From Gymnorhina tibicen (taxonomy: Eukaryota; Chordata; Aves; Passeriformes; Artamidae), in assembly GCA_013399875.1 (NCBI GenBank), contig VXAZ01004553.1, positions 620,001-684,000 on the forward strand: a stretch of 64,000 bases of DNA. Reading direction: 5' to 3'. The stretch's first letter is position 1; the number at the start of each line of letters is the position of its first letter. Of this stretch, positions 49,824-62,200 are shown one piece after another. A program made the position numbers and the translations under genes. The notes beneath the pieces were generated by a model. That model made no database searches, was not told the DNA's origin, and saw only the letters and a program-made list of their open reading frames with translations.

Positions 49824-51232
49824 CTTTACAAATATTCAAAGAATAGATTAAAAACTTACTGAGCTTTATAACAGGGCTTTTTTTAAAAAGCAGATTATGC
49901 AGAAAGCCTCTCACCAGGGAACCCAGAAGAGACCCAGTGGTGTTTCCACACCCAGTCAATTAAAGGATTACTACTATTAAAAAACAAGTCTTTCTTTGGG
50001 ACTATAGGTTTAAGCGCATTATCTGAAATTGGTAGGGATCATCTTTGCTTGTAAAATGCCAGTAGGCTTACTGACAGCAAATTTTGAGCTAGGTATCTTG
50101 GACACCAGCACAAAAAGTCTGAGTGGTTCCTAAAAAAAGACAAAACAGATCTTGTACCAGCTTCTACTGGCACAGAAACGCAATTCCTGTATTTTGAGTT
50201 TTCTTTTGATAGGATCATTTATCAGCAAACCCCTTCCATTTTCTTGTCAATGACTCAGAACTTGTGTCCAAACTGGAAAATTGATCTCATTTGTTGTGTC
50301 TAAGGCAATTGTTCCTAAAAAAACCCCCATTTATTTGGCTATCAGAACTGTGTGTGCACCGCACAAATTACATTTATTTTTGCAGTTTTGACTTTACATA
50401 GATCCAATACTGACACTAATTAAATGCCAGCAAGGTGTCCACTGTTCTTATATTACAGAATGTTGTACGTGCTTTGGTAGCTAGTGGCCAACAGGTCGAT
50501 AAAAACCAATCAGGCACGTGAAGAACAGACAAATAATGTGTGTATTGCACAGTGTGATTTAAGGCCTGCAGAGCTGTTATCATCACTGAGGACTGGAAAA
50601 AGGCAGAAAACGAGGGAATACATGAGGACAGACTTTTATCTAGAAAGCATGTAACAGATAAATAACAGAGATCCATGCATGCAGGATCTTCAGGCCCAGC
50701 CTCTGCCCACAGTGACATTAACCCAATCCACAGCAACACTTTTGGATTCAATGTGACTACTGTGGCTCACAGATTGGCCAACCACAGACAAAAACTGCTG
50801 TGAAAGATGGTGCAGTTTCTGTCTACAGCCACCTCTAGGTTAAGTACTGTTTCAGGGCTCTCACAAACTTAATTTACTTAAGCAGTATTGCAAAAGGTAA
50901 CAGGTATGGTTGGCACTTGGCCTCTAACTCTCTACCATTCATTATTTCCTCACAAAGGTCAGAACTGAGGCTTCATACCTAAAAACAGCTTCAAGCCAAA
51001 CTTTTCAGGGGGAGAAAACTTCAGACAGGTTCCACAGCTTTATCTGAATGAATGAGCTCTGTACTGCCTCTTGATGTCACCAACTTGAGCAGAGACACTC
51101 AGCGATAGGGTTGTCCTAAAGATGCTCCCATTATATCAAGAAGGTGAGAGGAAAGCAAAACAAAACGTACTAAAATAAAGAGAAACACTCTGGGCAAAGA
51201 AATCAAGGTTCAAGCATTATTCATGAACATAC
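49824..51232. other. Non-coding unique DNA
   Basis: No gene, RNA or repeat was recognised. The ORF at 50416-50751 (-) has no splice or family support. Confidence 0.55.
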
Positions 51233-51297
51233 CTCTCTCTCTGTTAAACGCAGTTCAGTAGCTGACAGGATCAAAAGTAGCTGTGATCTGGATGTGC
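51233..51297 (-). other. Exon-like segment with very strong acceptor, 65 nt
   Basis: On the - strand a tract of about 25 nearly pure pyrimidines followed by aaaatgcag precedes 51297, and GAG|GTATGT follows at 51233. Only one frame is open: two entry bases, 21 codons (TSRSQLLLILSATELRLTE), phase 0 exit. The splice sites are among the best in the window. The protein is not recognised. Confidence 0.22.
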
Positions 51298-52070
51298 CTG
51301 CATTTTGAAAAGAAAAGAAAAAAAAGAGAGCAGATGGATGAAACAAAGTATTTAAGCAGCTTACTTTACAGTAATACTAAATTTTTTCACTTGATGAGCA
51401 AATACTGGATTAGTTATGAGTCCTGCCGTGGCAGGTGGCACCTATGGTTTTGACTAGCTCAGAAAACATATTTAACTACACCTGAAAAGTTTAGATAAAA
51501 TAAAGAAGTCGATTACAGAGGCTGGGACGTATTTTGAACCACCTTAGAAATAATATAACTACAGAAGTTTAAAAAAATGGGATGCAGGTAGGCTCAGTAT
51601 CATTAAAAATTAGAATTATTTGATCAGAAAGGTATTGATTTTATATACAGAGATGAAGTACCTCAATGCTTATTATCATACATAAGTCCTTTGTAGAATA
51701 TATTTTATCACCCTTAATCCCACAGCAGGGTCCTTCTACTTGTGCTTTTGAAGTCCTTTTATCTTGATTACAGAATATAGAACCACACAGCAAGCTCTTT
51801 GCTCCAGAAATACACAATGCTAATGTCAGCTAAAGCAGTTAAAGTTCTTTAGTAAAGCTCACTGAAGAGAAGGGGATATAAGACAAGAGGTGGGATTTAA
51901 AATTCTTCAATGGCACACATAGTCCTAATACCTTTAATTTTCCTGATCAGCTTCAGACAGACAAGATCTGAGTAACATTCAGGAGAGTTACTGGTCCCGA
52001 CCGTGCTGGACACAGCTGCTCACACAAAATACACACGATCAAAGATTTCTGGGACGAGAAAATCTCATAC

Positions 52071-52104
52071 CTTTAGTAGTGGGGCAGTTATGGAACCTTT
52101 TCAT
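52071..52104 (-). other. Exon-like segment beginning with ATG, 34 nt
   Basis: On the - strand tcttgggtttgtag precedes 52104 and AAG|GTATGA follows at 52071. Only one frame is open (ATG AAA AGG TTC, 11 codons plus one base). Its exit phase fits the two-base entry of 51233-51297. If real it could hold the start codon of the speculative - strand transcript. Confidence 0.15.
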
Positions 52105-52628
52105 CTACAAACCCAAGAGTTATCTACATGACTTCTCAATCTGCACGGGCCAAGCTCAGCAGTTAAGAAAGCGCTCCAATGCCACATTATTGCTTTCACC
52201 TAACCCAGGCCGGGTTCTAAACCAGTTTTGTCAGTCTCATTTGTGTGGCCACAACAATGGAGTGGGCCATGAGGATATCCCGTGATACCAGGCCATCTGA
52301 AGCCCTCTAATCACCACTCAACCTTGTTCCTAATTAGTTCTCTCTGAAGTTATACATATACAACCTGCTTTTCTTGGTTAAGGGATTGTTTACATGAATC
52401 TGAATACTTACTGTAAAAAAATTAATGAAATAAACTATATCTTCCTCTGTTTGTACAAAGTTAACTCAGCAGGTTTGGAGTGGAAAACAGTCTCCAGTTA
52501 AGCAATGCAAGATCTACCTCTGCTCCACCACACGAAACTTTGTGCCATGCTAGTAATATAATCCCCAGGACAAAATGGTTTCCTGCTTATGGTCACTTTT
52601 GGCTGTTAGAAAACAGATAATTTCTTAC

Positions 52629-52694
52629 CTCAGGGTAAGAAATACATCTCCACAACGTCAGGCATTTTCAGAAACGATGGGGAATGCAAAGTCA
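52629..52694 (-). other. Exon-like segment, possible 5' untranslated exon
   Basis: On the - strand cattctttctttctatacag is an excellent acceptor before 52694, and GAG|GTAAGA is a strong donor after 52629. In the phase needed to join 52071-52104 it contains TGA stops, so it could only be untranslated. It is equally likely to be a decoy. Confidence 0.15.
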
Positions 52695-53610
52695 CTGTAT
52701 AGAAAGAAAGAATGTGTTTATAACTTTACCTTAAGCTGACCTACAAGCATTGTTTCCACTGCTATTATGCAATTCGCTCATGCTCCTGGCAAAAATGCAA
52801 ACTAAAATAATTCCTAACTTCTCTACTCCACCCCCTGCAAAGTACAGTACCCACTTTATCTGAAAAATTAGCTTATCATTAGATCTGTGGCAAATTCCCT
52901 CACAGATGGTCTTTCTTTATCTTTTCAATACCTTAATTGGATCTTTATTTTGTGGTGATCAAGCTTAATAAAGGTCCATTTCACAAGACATCCTTCTTAC
53001 AGTTATCACATTGTCTACAAATTTTGTTTTCAATCCCAAATATTCCTTCAGGAATGTTTCTTTAAATATGCTAAATTTGTATCCAAACACTTTCTAATGC
53101 AGTTTTGTGTACTCTCAGAATACAACAAAAACTTTGCAGGTTATTAACAGACTGCATTTGTTAATAATTAAACACATGGGAATGTTTATAGACGGCCTTT
53201 ATCCCACCATTTTTATTGCCATGTTTTCCTTAATTGCTGCTTTTCATACTAACTCTTCATTCAATATTTATCTGCACATTTAAATTTCAAATTAATTTTT
53301 CTCTAGGCTTTTTCACAATTAAAAGTTATCATACTGACTTTTATTACTGTACTGACATACAGTAGGTATACACCTGAAAATTAAATGGATCAAAATTTTC
53401 TCTGCCATATTAGTGAGGTACCAAAATAAGTTTCTATCATAATTTTGTCCAGATTAAACAGAAATCTCAACTAAATTGCTTAAGAGAAATTCAATAAAAT
53501 TCCTTCTTCAAAACTAAATCAGAAGGGAAAGTTAAGGTTTACGCATCTGGGAAATAATTCCCTGAATCCTGCAGTCATTGGTTAGAAGAAGAAATACGTA
53601 CTTATGAATG
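52695..53610. other. Non-coding A+T-rich DNA
   Basis: No gene, RNA or named repeat is visible. No ORF of note lies here on either strand. Confidence 0.65.
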
Positions 53611-53691
53611 ACAGAATCACAGGATGGGTAAGGTTGGAAGGAACCACTGCGGGGAATCTGGTCCAATCTCCCTGCTCAAGCAGGATGAAAA
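53611..53691 (-). mobile_element. CR1 LINE 3' fragment
   Basis: The + strand reads acagaatcacaggatgg, gtaaggttggaaggaacc, tctggtccaatctccc and tgctcaagcaggatg. This is the reverse complement of the CR1 3' end with the usual 'ctgctcaagcagg' block. It is 5'-truncated and about 80 bases long. Confidence 0.93.
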
Positions 53692-54295
53692 CTAAACCAA
53701 ACAGAATCTAGGAAGCTGCCATCACCCCATTTGGGAAATTTACTTCAATGCATTGCTATTTTGTGGTAGTACATGTGCTTCTAACAAAAATAACTGTTGT
53801 TTTTTGTAATAATGTAACCTCCTTCATGATCCCCAGGACTCCATGGCTTCCTTCTCCCAGCTTGCAATGAAGATAGTAAGACATCTTCCACAGCAATCTA
53901 GGGCTACAAACCATTCCTTCCAGGGGCCTCCCACATTATCACTTCCAAAGCTGTGTAACATACTAAATTCCAATAGGATTAACTTGGTATCAACTGTAAC
54001 ATGAACTAATGAACATCTAATGAAGTAGCCCAAAGCCCCTGTGATACATAAGTAGATAATTAGGTAAGTTTCCCTTCCACTCGCTCATCACCCAAATATT
54101 TTGCCTCTTACAAAATTGTGGGATTTCACAGGCAAGCAGAAACTGAGGAGAGGGACCTAGAAATAAGTGAAATCTGCAAATTATATAAAAACTATATAAG
54201 CTTCTTATACTTCTTTGGAAATACTACTAGTTGCCTATCTTAATCATTAGACATTTCTAAATCCTTGAAAATACAACCCTAATTCTCTTTCTCAG

Positions 54296-54464
54296 ATGAG
54301 ATTTATGTCAGAATCCTCAAAAGGCCTTCAGTATTGTTCCAGTCAACGCTGCAAGGCCTAATTGTGAGTGTCCTGCAATGTGATGGGAATCAGCGCTCGG
54401 AGACAGAGGGAATGGCATTAGCTGGACTGGTATGGATGGGACATTCAGCTGCAGCAGCCTCCTG
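54296..54464 (+). other. Exon-like open segment, 169 nt, + strand, unidentified
   Basis: ccctaattctctttctcag is a strong acceptor before 54296, and CTG|GTAAGT is a consensus-grade donor after 54464. Of the three frames only one is open, and it is open throughout: two entry bases, 55 codons, two exit bases. It includes EIYVRILKRPSVLFQ near the start and an Ala-rich end (HSAAAAS). Length and splice quality are typical of an internal coding exon. I do not recognise the protein, and a 72-codon ORF on the opposite strand covers part of the same bases, so it may still be chance. Confidence 0.28.
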
Positions 54465-57400
54465 GTAAGTTTGAGTACACAATACTGCAATGGGTAAGTT
54501 TTACTTAAGGCATGTGACTGCGGTGTATTTAACAAGAGCCACGCTGACTTCAGCGTTGGTTGAATTCAGTGCCGTTTGGTAGCAGCCAAGAACTCTCACA
54601 TGTTTTGTAAAGTATTATGTCAGGTTAGCACTGTTATTACATAGTCAAACTGCAGTACAGTTTGGAGGTCCCAATTAAGAAGGAATGAAAGGACAATGAA
54701 ACAGCACTTGGGATTTTCAGTTAATACCACACATTAAATACCACAGGGGGAAATTTAAAGCTGCTTGCTGGAGACACTTGAAAGAGCAATAAAGATTGGC
54801 ACTGCAGATGCCATAATGTCAGCAGAGCAAGCAAACAAGAGATGGTAAGGTGCGGTCTAGAAAGTTAAAGAGAATAATCCCACAGTACAAGAGAGGGAAC
54901 AATGGAACATCAACATAACAAGAGGAAAAATATTTTCAAAGATATACATGTTGCAAGCCAGTATTTGTTGAGACTAGAAGGAAGATGACTGGAGCTGTCA
55001 AGACATGAAATGATAAGGGTCTGAGTGAGAGTTCTGGTCATGTGAATGGAAAACAAAAGCTGAATCAGACTGAGATTGAGCAGGAAGGAGCAAATGTACC
55101 ATGTTAGCAATAGCAGAAAGAGAAAGAAAAATTAAAAGGCAGTGAAGTCTAGTGTGGAATAACGTGTATGATCATGTACCTACTGCCCTGATATCGTGGC
55201 ATGTAAGGTAACAACATTTTAGATCGAGTTCTCATTGGACTGGTAGTTTCAGCTTCCTAACCAGATACCCTTGGCAAAGCCAGGCTGAGAAGACAAATGA
55301 GGTGCTGGAAGGAGGCTGAGCAGCTGGTGCTGCAGGCACAAGATATCTCCTCGAGTGTTGTGAGGTGGGGTTTTTTTTTCTTCAGCAAATAATTTCATAT
55401 TTCATGAGACTACACAAAGCTTTATACTTTTATTTTAAAAAAAAAAAATATTAATAGAAGACAATTAGCCTGCATTTAATTTTCACAAAGTCTATCTTCT
55501 TTTCTGACTAGAAAGCTGTGTGCAGTTCAAAATAGTACTTTAATTGTTGACCCACTCTCAAATGATTCAGTGTTATCCCACTGATTAACTATTTAATAAG
55601 AATATGTTAAAACTTGGAGGAATGAAAACCTTAATGTTAAAAAACACTCACTCCAAAGGCTGCCTGGTCATTAAAGACTCTTCTTCTGAAAGGAGGGATC
55701 TTCGGCATTTTTCATTAAAAAGCCCTGAACACAAAATCGGTTCAGGTTCATTTGTAAAATCTGACTGAGGCTGAATGCATTAGGATCAACTTTTCCCCAG
55801 ATTCTCCTTCATTAAGAAATGTGAAGGTAAACCCATGTTTTCTTTGCACCTTTACTGATGATGACCCTAAACTCAAGTTTAGAGATGACTTTCAGATGTA
55901 ACACCTTCACAGAAACTGTGCAAGGATTATATTGACTAATGTGACAACGTGCTGGTCTTTGAAAGATTGGTGGGATGAGTTTGGCAACCATGAAGCTTGT
56001 TGTTAATGAGAAATTAGAGGTTGTGAAATTTTAAAAGGGATGGTGAGCCCCAAACTGTTATTCATCAGCTACATCAGCTGGACAGGCAGTGGTGAGATAA
56101 ATTTTTTTAAGCAAAAAGCAGGCTGCAGCACATTCTGAGTCAAGAATTCATGGAGCAGTTGCACAATTCAGTTATACAGTAAACAGTCAAGAGAAAATCA
56201 AAATAGAAGAAAGAAATACATAAATCCATTCCAGCAGAAAATGACTGGCTCTTTAATTGTGTTATGTTTAAATGTTTTATTCGTGAAATCAATAGCTTTA
56301 TACTCTCCACTTGTAAAAATACAATGCACAAAAGCGAAAGGAAAAAGGCATCACTTAAACTAGCCAGGATTATTTTACACAAATGTATCTAATTAAAAAA
56401 AAAAATCTGAGTTTTGTTGATTGCTCAAAATTTTGAACACAAATAAAATCAAAATCTCAACCTGCCAAACACTATGACAGTGGGAATTTAGAAGTCACAG
56501 CAGAAAATTGAGCTACTGGCAGTAGCTGCCACCACTAAGGCACTTTGGTGTTTTACAAGCGGAGTAAGCTATTTTTTTTCATTATGAAACACAATAGAAT
56601 TGACATCATGTTGAACACACAAAATCCCCAGCACTCTCATCGAATCGCTGAGGGACAGGCTCCCAAGGACTGCAACACTTCCTGGTAGCCGCCTCTCACT
56701 GACAGGAACAAGTGTGTAAACCAAGGAGCGGGGTCTGATACAATTCAGGTACGCTGTATGAGAACGGGCATTTAATTTAATCTGCAGACAATTACTGGCA
56801 AAGCAGCTTTTGTGCACTGGGTTTAATTCCTGGGCTGTGAAGTCATGAAATTGTGCTCAGCAGAGCAGAAAGGTGAACGGCATCCTGTTAAGTGAAAGCA
56901 AAGAGGCCATTTTACGGATGGCTCCATAAGCTGGCTAAAGCAGGGCCTGTGTCCCAAACAAAGGACACTGATTCCCAGCCACATTCCCTCCCAACCAACC
57001 CCAATCACCAGCTGAAAAGTAACTTCATGCAAACAATGGTTAAGCCTCTGACTTGTGGCTTGAAGCAATTTCTTTGTCAGACTTTGTCTGTGGACATAAT
57101 TAGTTGTTTGCCAGGGAATTTCTTGGCACAGCCCATGGCCTAGCACATTTAAAACCAGAATGGATTTCCACCCACTGGGGAAGGGGGTCCAAAATACTTT
57201 ATTGTCAGAAGCCATTAAATTAAGGATATAATTAATTGGAGAGAAAGTGTTGCTTGAAGGTATCAGGAACCTGCTGGATATGTGCCATTTCTGGGATGCT
57301 CACAAGGGAGTTCTATAAAAACAGAAAGAGGAAGTAGAAATGTTAACTATTTATTTGTACGTAACACACCATTTATCGAGGTTGTTCTAAGCCCTAGATT

Positions 57401-57910
57401 TGCATAATGATGTGTGGCACTGAGCCATGCCTGGTACCTGGAAAGCCTTGGTGACTTCCCTTAGCTTGCAGAGACGGGAAAAGGGGCCCCTTGATTGCAA
57501 CGAGTAATGAACCACACGCCAGGCAGCTCTTTTTTTTCTTGGGCTTGTGCAGGTATAACCTGAGAACATGGCAAAACATACAGCAGATATGTCAGGGACA
57601 TTTGTGACTGAAATTTTGGGCAGGGCAGAGGGGAGTTTTGGAGTTTTGCCCCAGTGGATGCTGCTGCAGTCGCAGTGCTGGTCTCAGGGGCAGGATGCAG
57701 ATCTGTGCTGCTGTCAGGGCTGTGACTGTTCACCTGCCGAGACAAACTTCCCTGAAAACCCACCAGTTCTTGTGGAATAAGAGCACACCAGAACCTCCAG
57801 ACCAGCAGCAGAGCCTGCATTTTTCTTTAGAATCTTGTACTTAGTAATCACACCTGCAAACTACTGTGAACCTGAGGATGCTGCACAGGTGATCTGCTGG
57901 GTGAACGGGA
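54465..57910. other. Non-coding unique DNA, no gene seen
   Basis: No identifiable gene was found. T- and A-runs occur near 55371-55380 and 55437-55449. ORFs at about 56823-57215 and 57461-57820 (-) overlap + strand ORFs of similar size and show no family resemblance. Confidence 0.58.
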
Positions 57911-58180
57911 CACAGAATCACAGAATCACAGAATGCATTGGGTTGGAAGGGACATTTAAGGGTCCATGGACACGGACACCTCCCACCATCCCAGATTGCT
58001 CCAAGCCCCATCCAACTGGCCTTGAACACTTCCAGGGATGGGCCAGCCACAGCTTCTCTGGAGAAACTGCCAGTGCCTCACCACTCTCACAGGCAAGAAT
58101 TTCTTCCTAATATCTCACCTAAACCTACCCTCTTTCAGTTTAAAGCCATTCCCCCATGTCCTGTCACCACAGTTCCTGAT
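57911..58180 (-). mobile_element. CR1 LINE 3' fragment, best preserved in the window
   Basis: On the + strand it starts with cacagaatcacagaatcaca (reverse complement of the terminal CR1 octamer repeats). It continues 'ttgggttggaagggacattt', 'ccccatccaactggccttga', 'acacttccagggatgggc' and 'tttcttcctaatatctcacc', then 'ccccatgtcctgtcaccac'. It is a typical 5'-truncated avian CR1 of about 270 bases. The ORFs at 57835-58192 are parts of this repeat and not genes. Confidence 0.96.
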
Positions 58181-58619
58181 ATCTACGTGTGATGCCAGCT
58201 ATACCCATTGACAGTAACCATATTAGTGGCTGATAAATATATTGAAATGAAGAGGGGAAAAAAATTGGAAGTACAGAAAATAATAAAACAAGGAACATAA
58301 GATATGAACAGATTTCAAGCATAAGACATATAAATAATCATTATGGCAAAATGTAAATAATTTTATTATGATTCATATTTTTAACTTTCTTTAAAAAAAA
58401 GCTGGAATAATACTCTTTTAGCTAAATGTTTCAAAATAATTCTGTATAACTGTTTTCCAGTAAATATTACTAATCAGGAATGTGTGTGCCAATATTCAAG
58501 ATCTGCATCTGGTAGTAAAATCAGATGTAAAGGCTGACTACGAAACTCCTGATTTCACAAATCCAATGAAGAAGTTGCTTTCTACATTTCTCAAGATAAA
58601 ATCAAAAAAATTGTACATG
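58181..58619. other. Non-coding, very A+T-rich DNA
   Basis: No gene or repeat was recognised. It is the spacer between the CR1 fragment and the LTR. Confidence 0.6.
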
Positions 58620-58623
58620 CAAA
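58620..58623. repeat. Target-site duplication of the LTR, left copy (CAAA)
   Basis: CAAA directly precedes the LTR terminus TGTTGCC and is repeated at 59204-59207 directly after the other terminus. A 4-bp duplication is the size seen with gammaretrovirus-like (ERV1) insertions. Four bases alone could match by chance. Confidence 0.5.
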
Positions 58624-59203
58624 TGTTGCCTTTCCCTAGGCTTAGAATTAAAAGCCAAACACGGTTAGAGGGGAAAAAAGGGTTTTACCTCTGTATTTAT
58701 TCAAGATCCTCACATCCAGGTAGAAAGCACCCCTGAAAGCACACCAGAAATGCACACCCGAAAGATGCCCATCAGGATGCCTACCCCAAGAATGCACCAG
58801 GGTGCCCCCCCTGAACAAGGCACTGCACAAACGCACACACACAATAATTCGCATATACAGTTACAGACCTTGCACAGTAGCATATCTATCAAAGATTCCC
58901 CAATGAGAGGCTGAACAGAAGCCCCCGTCCTGAGGAACCTTCCCCCTGGGGGGCCTATCTTGGTTTACAGAATGTGTTCTGGAGAGGACGTTGGTGTCTG
59001 GGGCTTTCTGACCCAACTGAGAGGTTTCCAAGATGTTTGGTCTCTTGGCTTAACGGAACTTTGGGCCTAAGCGAGTTATCAGACTTAGGGAATCACAAGT
59101 ATGTGGGCTAAAAGCACTAAGGATACATAAAAGCTGTATAAAAGGGTAGATGAAAGGGTATATAAGAGGGGTATATGAAAAGCAAAAAATCATCATGGCA
59201 TCA
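58624..59203 (-). mobile_element. Solo LTR of an endogenous retrovirus
   Basis: Read on the - strand the element is about 580 bases. It starts TGATGCC and ends GGCAACA, which gives the canonical TG...CA ends and an imperfect terminal inverted repeat (TGATGCC against TGTTGCC). It contains TATA-like TGTATATGC near 58855 and a polyadenylation signal AATAAA at 58696-58701, followed by a short U5 of about 70 bases. Flanking CAAA repeats fit a target-site duplication. No internal gag, pol or env sequence and no second LTR are visible, so it is a solo LTR left by recombination. The - strand ORFs at about 58648-58892 lie inside it and are not genes. The family name was not determined. Confidence 0.8.
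58696..58701 (-). promoter_or_regulatory. LTR polyadenylation signal
   Basis: TTTATT on the + strand gives AATAAA on the - strand, in context GAATAAATACAGAGG. That position is expected near the R/U5 boundary of a retroviral LTR. Confidence 0.75.
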
Positions 59204-59207
59204 CAAA
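59204..59207. repeat. Target-site duplication of the LTR, right copy (CAAA)
   Basis: CAAA directly follows the terminus ...GGCATCA and matches 58620-58623. Confidence 0.5.
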
Positions 59208-62200
59208 CATAGAGCTTTCAGCATAACATGATTTCATACAAAACGCTTACATTCACAAAGTATTAAAAGCAATTTAATACTTCCCTCCAATCACTAGACC
59301 AGATAGAATAGAACATTCTCAAAGAGTTAAAAAAAAATCACGTCATTCTGATTATGACAGATACAATTTTTCTAGATCAAATACAAAAATTACAATCTAA
59401 ATAATACTTAATCAACTTTTAAAACAAAAATCATCAAAAAGCAAAAGCCAGGTCATTAAATTTTAAATTACATTTGAATAAATAAAAACAGAGACAAGGA
59501 AACATCTTCAGCAATTGGAATCCAGTGTCCATAAAATACACAATCCATACTTATAGCAATTATTACATTTGGCTTTTTTTCAAGTACATAATACTTGGTA
59601 TAAAAACGCTAGAGAATCCAGATGAAAATTTAATTTAAAAAAATTAATGGAATTATTTAACTGTGTAAAAACATCAAACTCAGAAAAGATGTTTACTGTT
59701 TATAAACAGTAAATGGTTTATATATCATGTGGTGCAAATACTATATTATTGAGTTTCAGTTTTTGTTTTATTCATAGCCTTTAAAACTATGCTTAAATAT
59801 TACAGTAAATATGAACTGTATGATTCATAGGGAATCATCTAAATAACTAAAAAATATTGCATAACTATTTCTAAGGTTTGGCCATCCCCAAACAGATGAC
59901 AACACAATTTGGTTCTATCATTTTACCCTTTCTTTGAATGCCTGCACTTTCAAAGATGAAGAATTGACTCAAGGAAGTTATCCTAAAATACAGAGAACAA
60001 CTTGAAGGAAGTTATATGAAACTATTAATTCTTAAAATACTGGTACGTGGGATTTTCAGAACAGATTCAGTGACTTAGGAGTAAAAATCTGCACAATTAA
60101 TGAGGTAAGTTAGATTTGAAAGGTAGAAACTTTCTATATAATTTAATACAACTCCACAAAACTATTTCATGCAGCTTAGATGGGAAGTTAAATTCTAACC
60201 TTCTGTCTCTGTGAAAAATATAAAGATCACATTTTATTTCAGTTTATCAGTCTTAAAATGGACTCTACCATCAAGACAGTGAAGCTGGACAAGTTTCTAA
60301 GTGCTACCATTTTTTCCCAGTAAAGACAGTGTAAAACTTTTCAGCAGTGCAGAAGTTAATATGCAATGCTCCAGTACCAATTCCAGATAGATTTCGGAAT
60401 CCCTACTCAGTGCTTGAGCACAAAAGTAACTCCCCAGCATTCAGGCAGGCAGAGGCCAAAATAAGACATACCGCTGGTAAACAGCTAGCATAAATATTAA
60501 TCACAGAAACAACAAGGCTAACACCAAAAAGATTTAGCATCTGTCTGTTGCTTACAAAAAGAACAACAGCTCATGGGTTTTAAAAATTGAAATCAGCATT
60601 TCTTTTACAAGTACTTACATACAGTTCTAAATTGAGCACATTAACCAGATTGCAAAGTCGTAAGTTACTTCTCCAGTGAATAAACAGTGGAGTTAGTCAA
60701 GCTGCCAATCCTTTTCCCTAAAGCAGGAATACCAAATCTGTGGCACCACACTCCTTATAAGCTTTCATTTCTCTCCTGCCAGGTTCATTTTGTCGTTACC
60801 TATTGTGTTAACTTGCTCCATGCAGTGTCCCGGATGGAGCAGCAGCAGAAGAAAGAATGTCAGAGTAGAATCGACCAAACTATGTTTCACCTTGTTTTCC
60901 AATGAATAATAGAAAGTGCAGCTTAACAGAAGTGGTCCATTTTAGATTGAAATCTCATCCCATCCACAAGCTCCAGCCCAGCAGAAACTGGTGGATCTGC
61001 CCAAAGATGGATAAACACTGAGGAGCAGAGGAGCGTGAACACACAAACAAGGAGAGAAGGGGAGTCAACAAGACTGGAGAAAGTGCAAACAAAGTCTAAA
61101 TGGAGGAGGAAACAGAATGAACGACCTTCCTACACCGCTGCAGACCAACAGAATTCTCCATCATGGGCTTCACCTCCTCCATGCAAATTAACTTGGGAAC
61201 TCCAAAAACCTCTTGGCTTTTTTTTTTTTTTTGGTAGCTGGTAAAGCATCGCCAATTTGGCACTATCATTTCCTTTTGTTTCATAACAAACATCACACTA
61301 CCAGCACCCTTCAAAAGCTTTACATTTTTACCTTAACATCCACAAAACCAGAGCTGTCCTAAACCAGAAAACCTCTAAGCAGCTTACCCCTCAAAAGTGA
61401 ATGCATGAATACTGTCTCAAGCAGGCAACAATACCAGCTTGGAAATCAGAACACCTGATCTCAGCTGGAGAGATGGCGTGGCTGAGTGTAAATTGTGAGA
61501 GGTGATACTTCAGTAGGCAGAACTACAGATAGTCACGAGCAAATGATGACAGAAGGTGCAGCACCTAAGGGTTTTCAAGCTCATTTCAACTCTTAGGAAG
61601 TTTTCACCCTTGCAGCACTTAATGAGTTGGGAGCTGAACAGGGCATCTTGCCTTTGAAAATGAAAGGCTGAGAACTGTCCGCAAAATTAAGACAAAAATA
61701 ATTTCCCGCTTCATGTCAAAAATGTAACACTTCAAGAAGCAACATATCAAGTTACTCATAATCCACAGCTTCAGAAATACAACTCAAGTAAAACTCAGTA
61801 AGCCAAAAAAAAGAAGCTCTTAAAGGAAACTTTTCTAGATAGAGTAGATGCCGATTCTTTGTTTAGCTACAGAATAATACAGACATTTCCTAGAACTCCA
61901 GGGGAACAAACTACTGTTTTTAGAAGTAGCAGAAATATGTAGGTAGAATTCTGATCTTTCTTGCACACGCTAGAAGTTCATAAACAGGGAGATGCAAACA
62001 CACTGATCCTTTGCAGTAGGACAAGTATTTGTTTCCAAGATACAAGAATACAGACTCCTTTTACAGAAACACTCTTACCTTCCCAAAGAAGAAAATAATT
62101 GACATTTTCATGCGACAACAGACAACACCACCTACTGTCTGTTGTCCACTTATGTGAATCAGCTCTTGAGAGTCACTGCTGGAAATGCAGGAAGAAAAAT

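Noticed and set aside
57835..58192. ORFs of 84-91 codons on the + strand
   Set aside because: They lie within a CR1 3' fragment read antisense, a known source of spurious ORFs.
58648..58892. ORFs on the - strand near 58.7 kb as small proteins
   Set aside because: They fall inside the LTR, a non-coding regulatory repeat.
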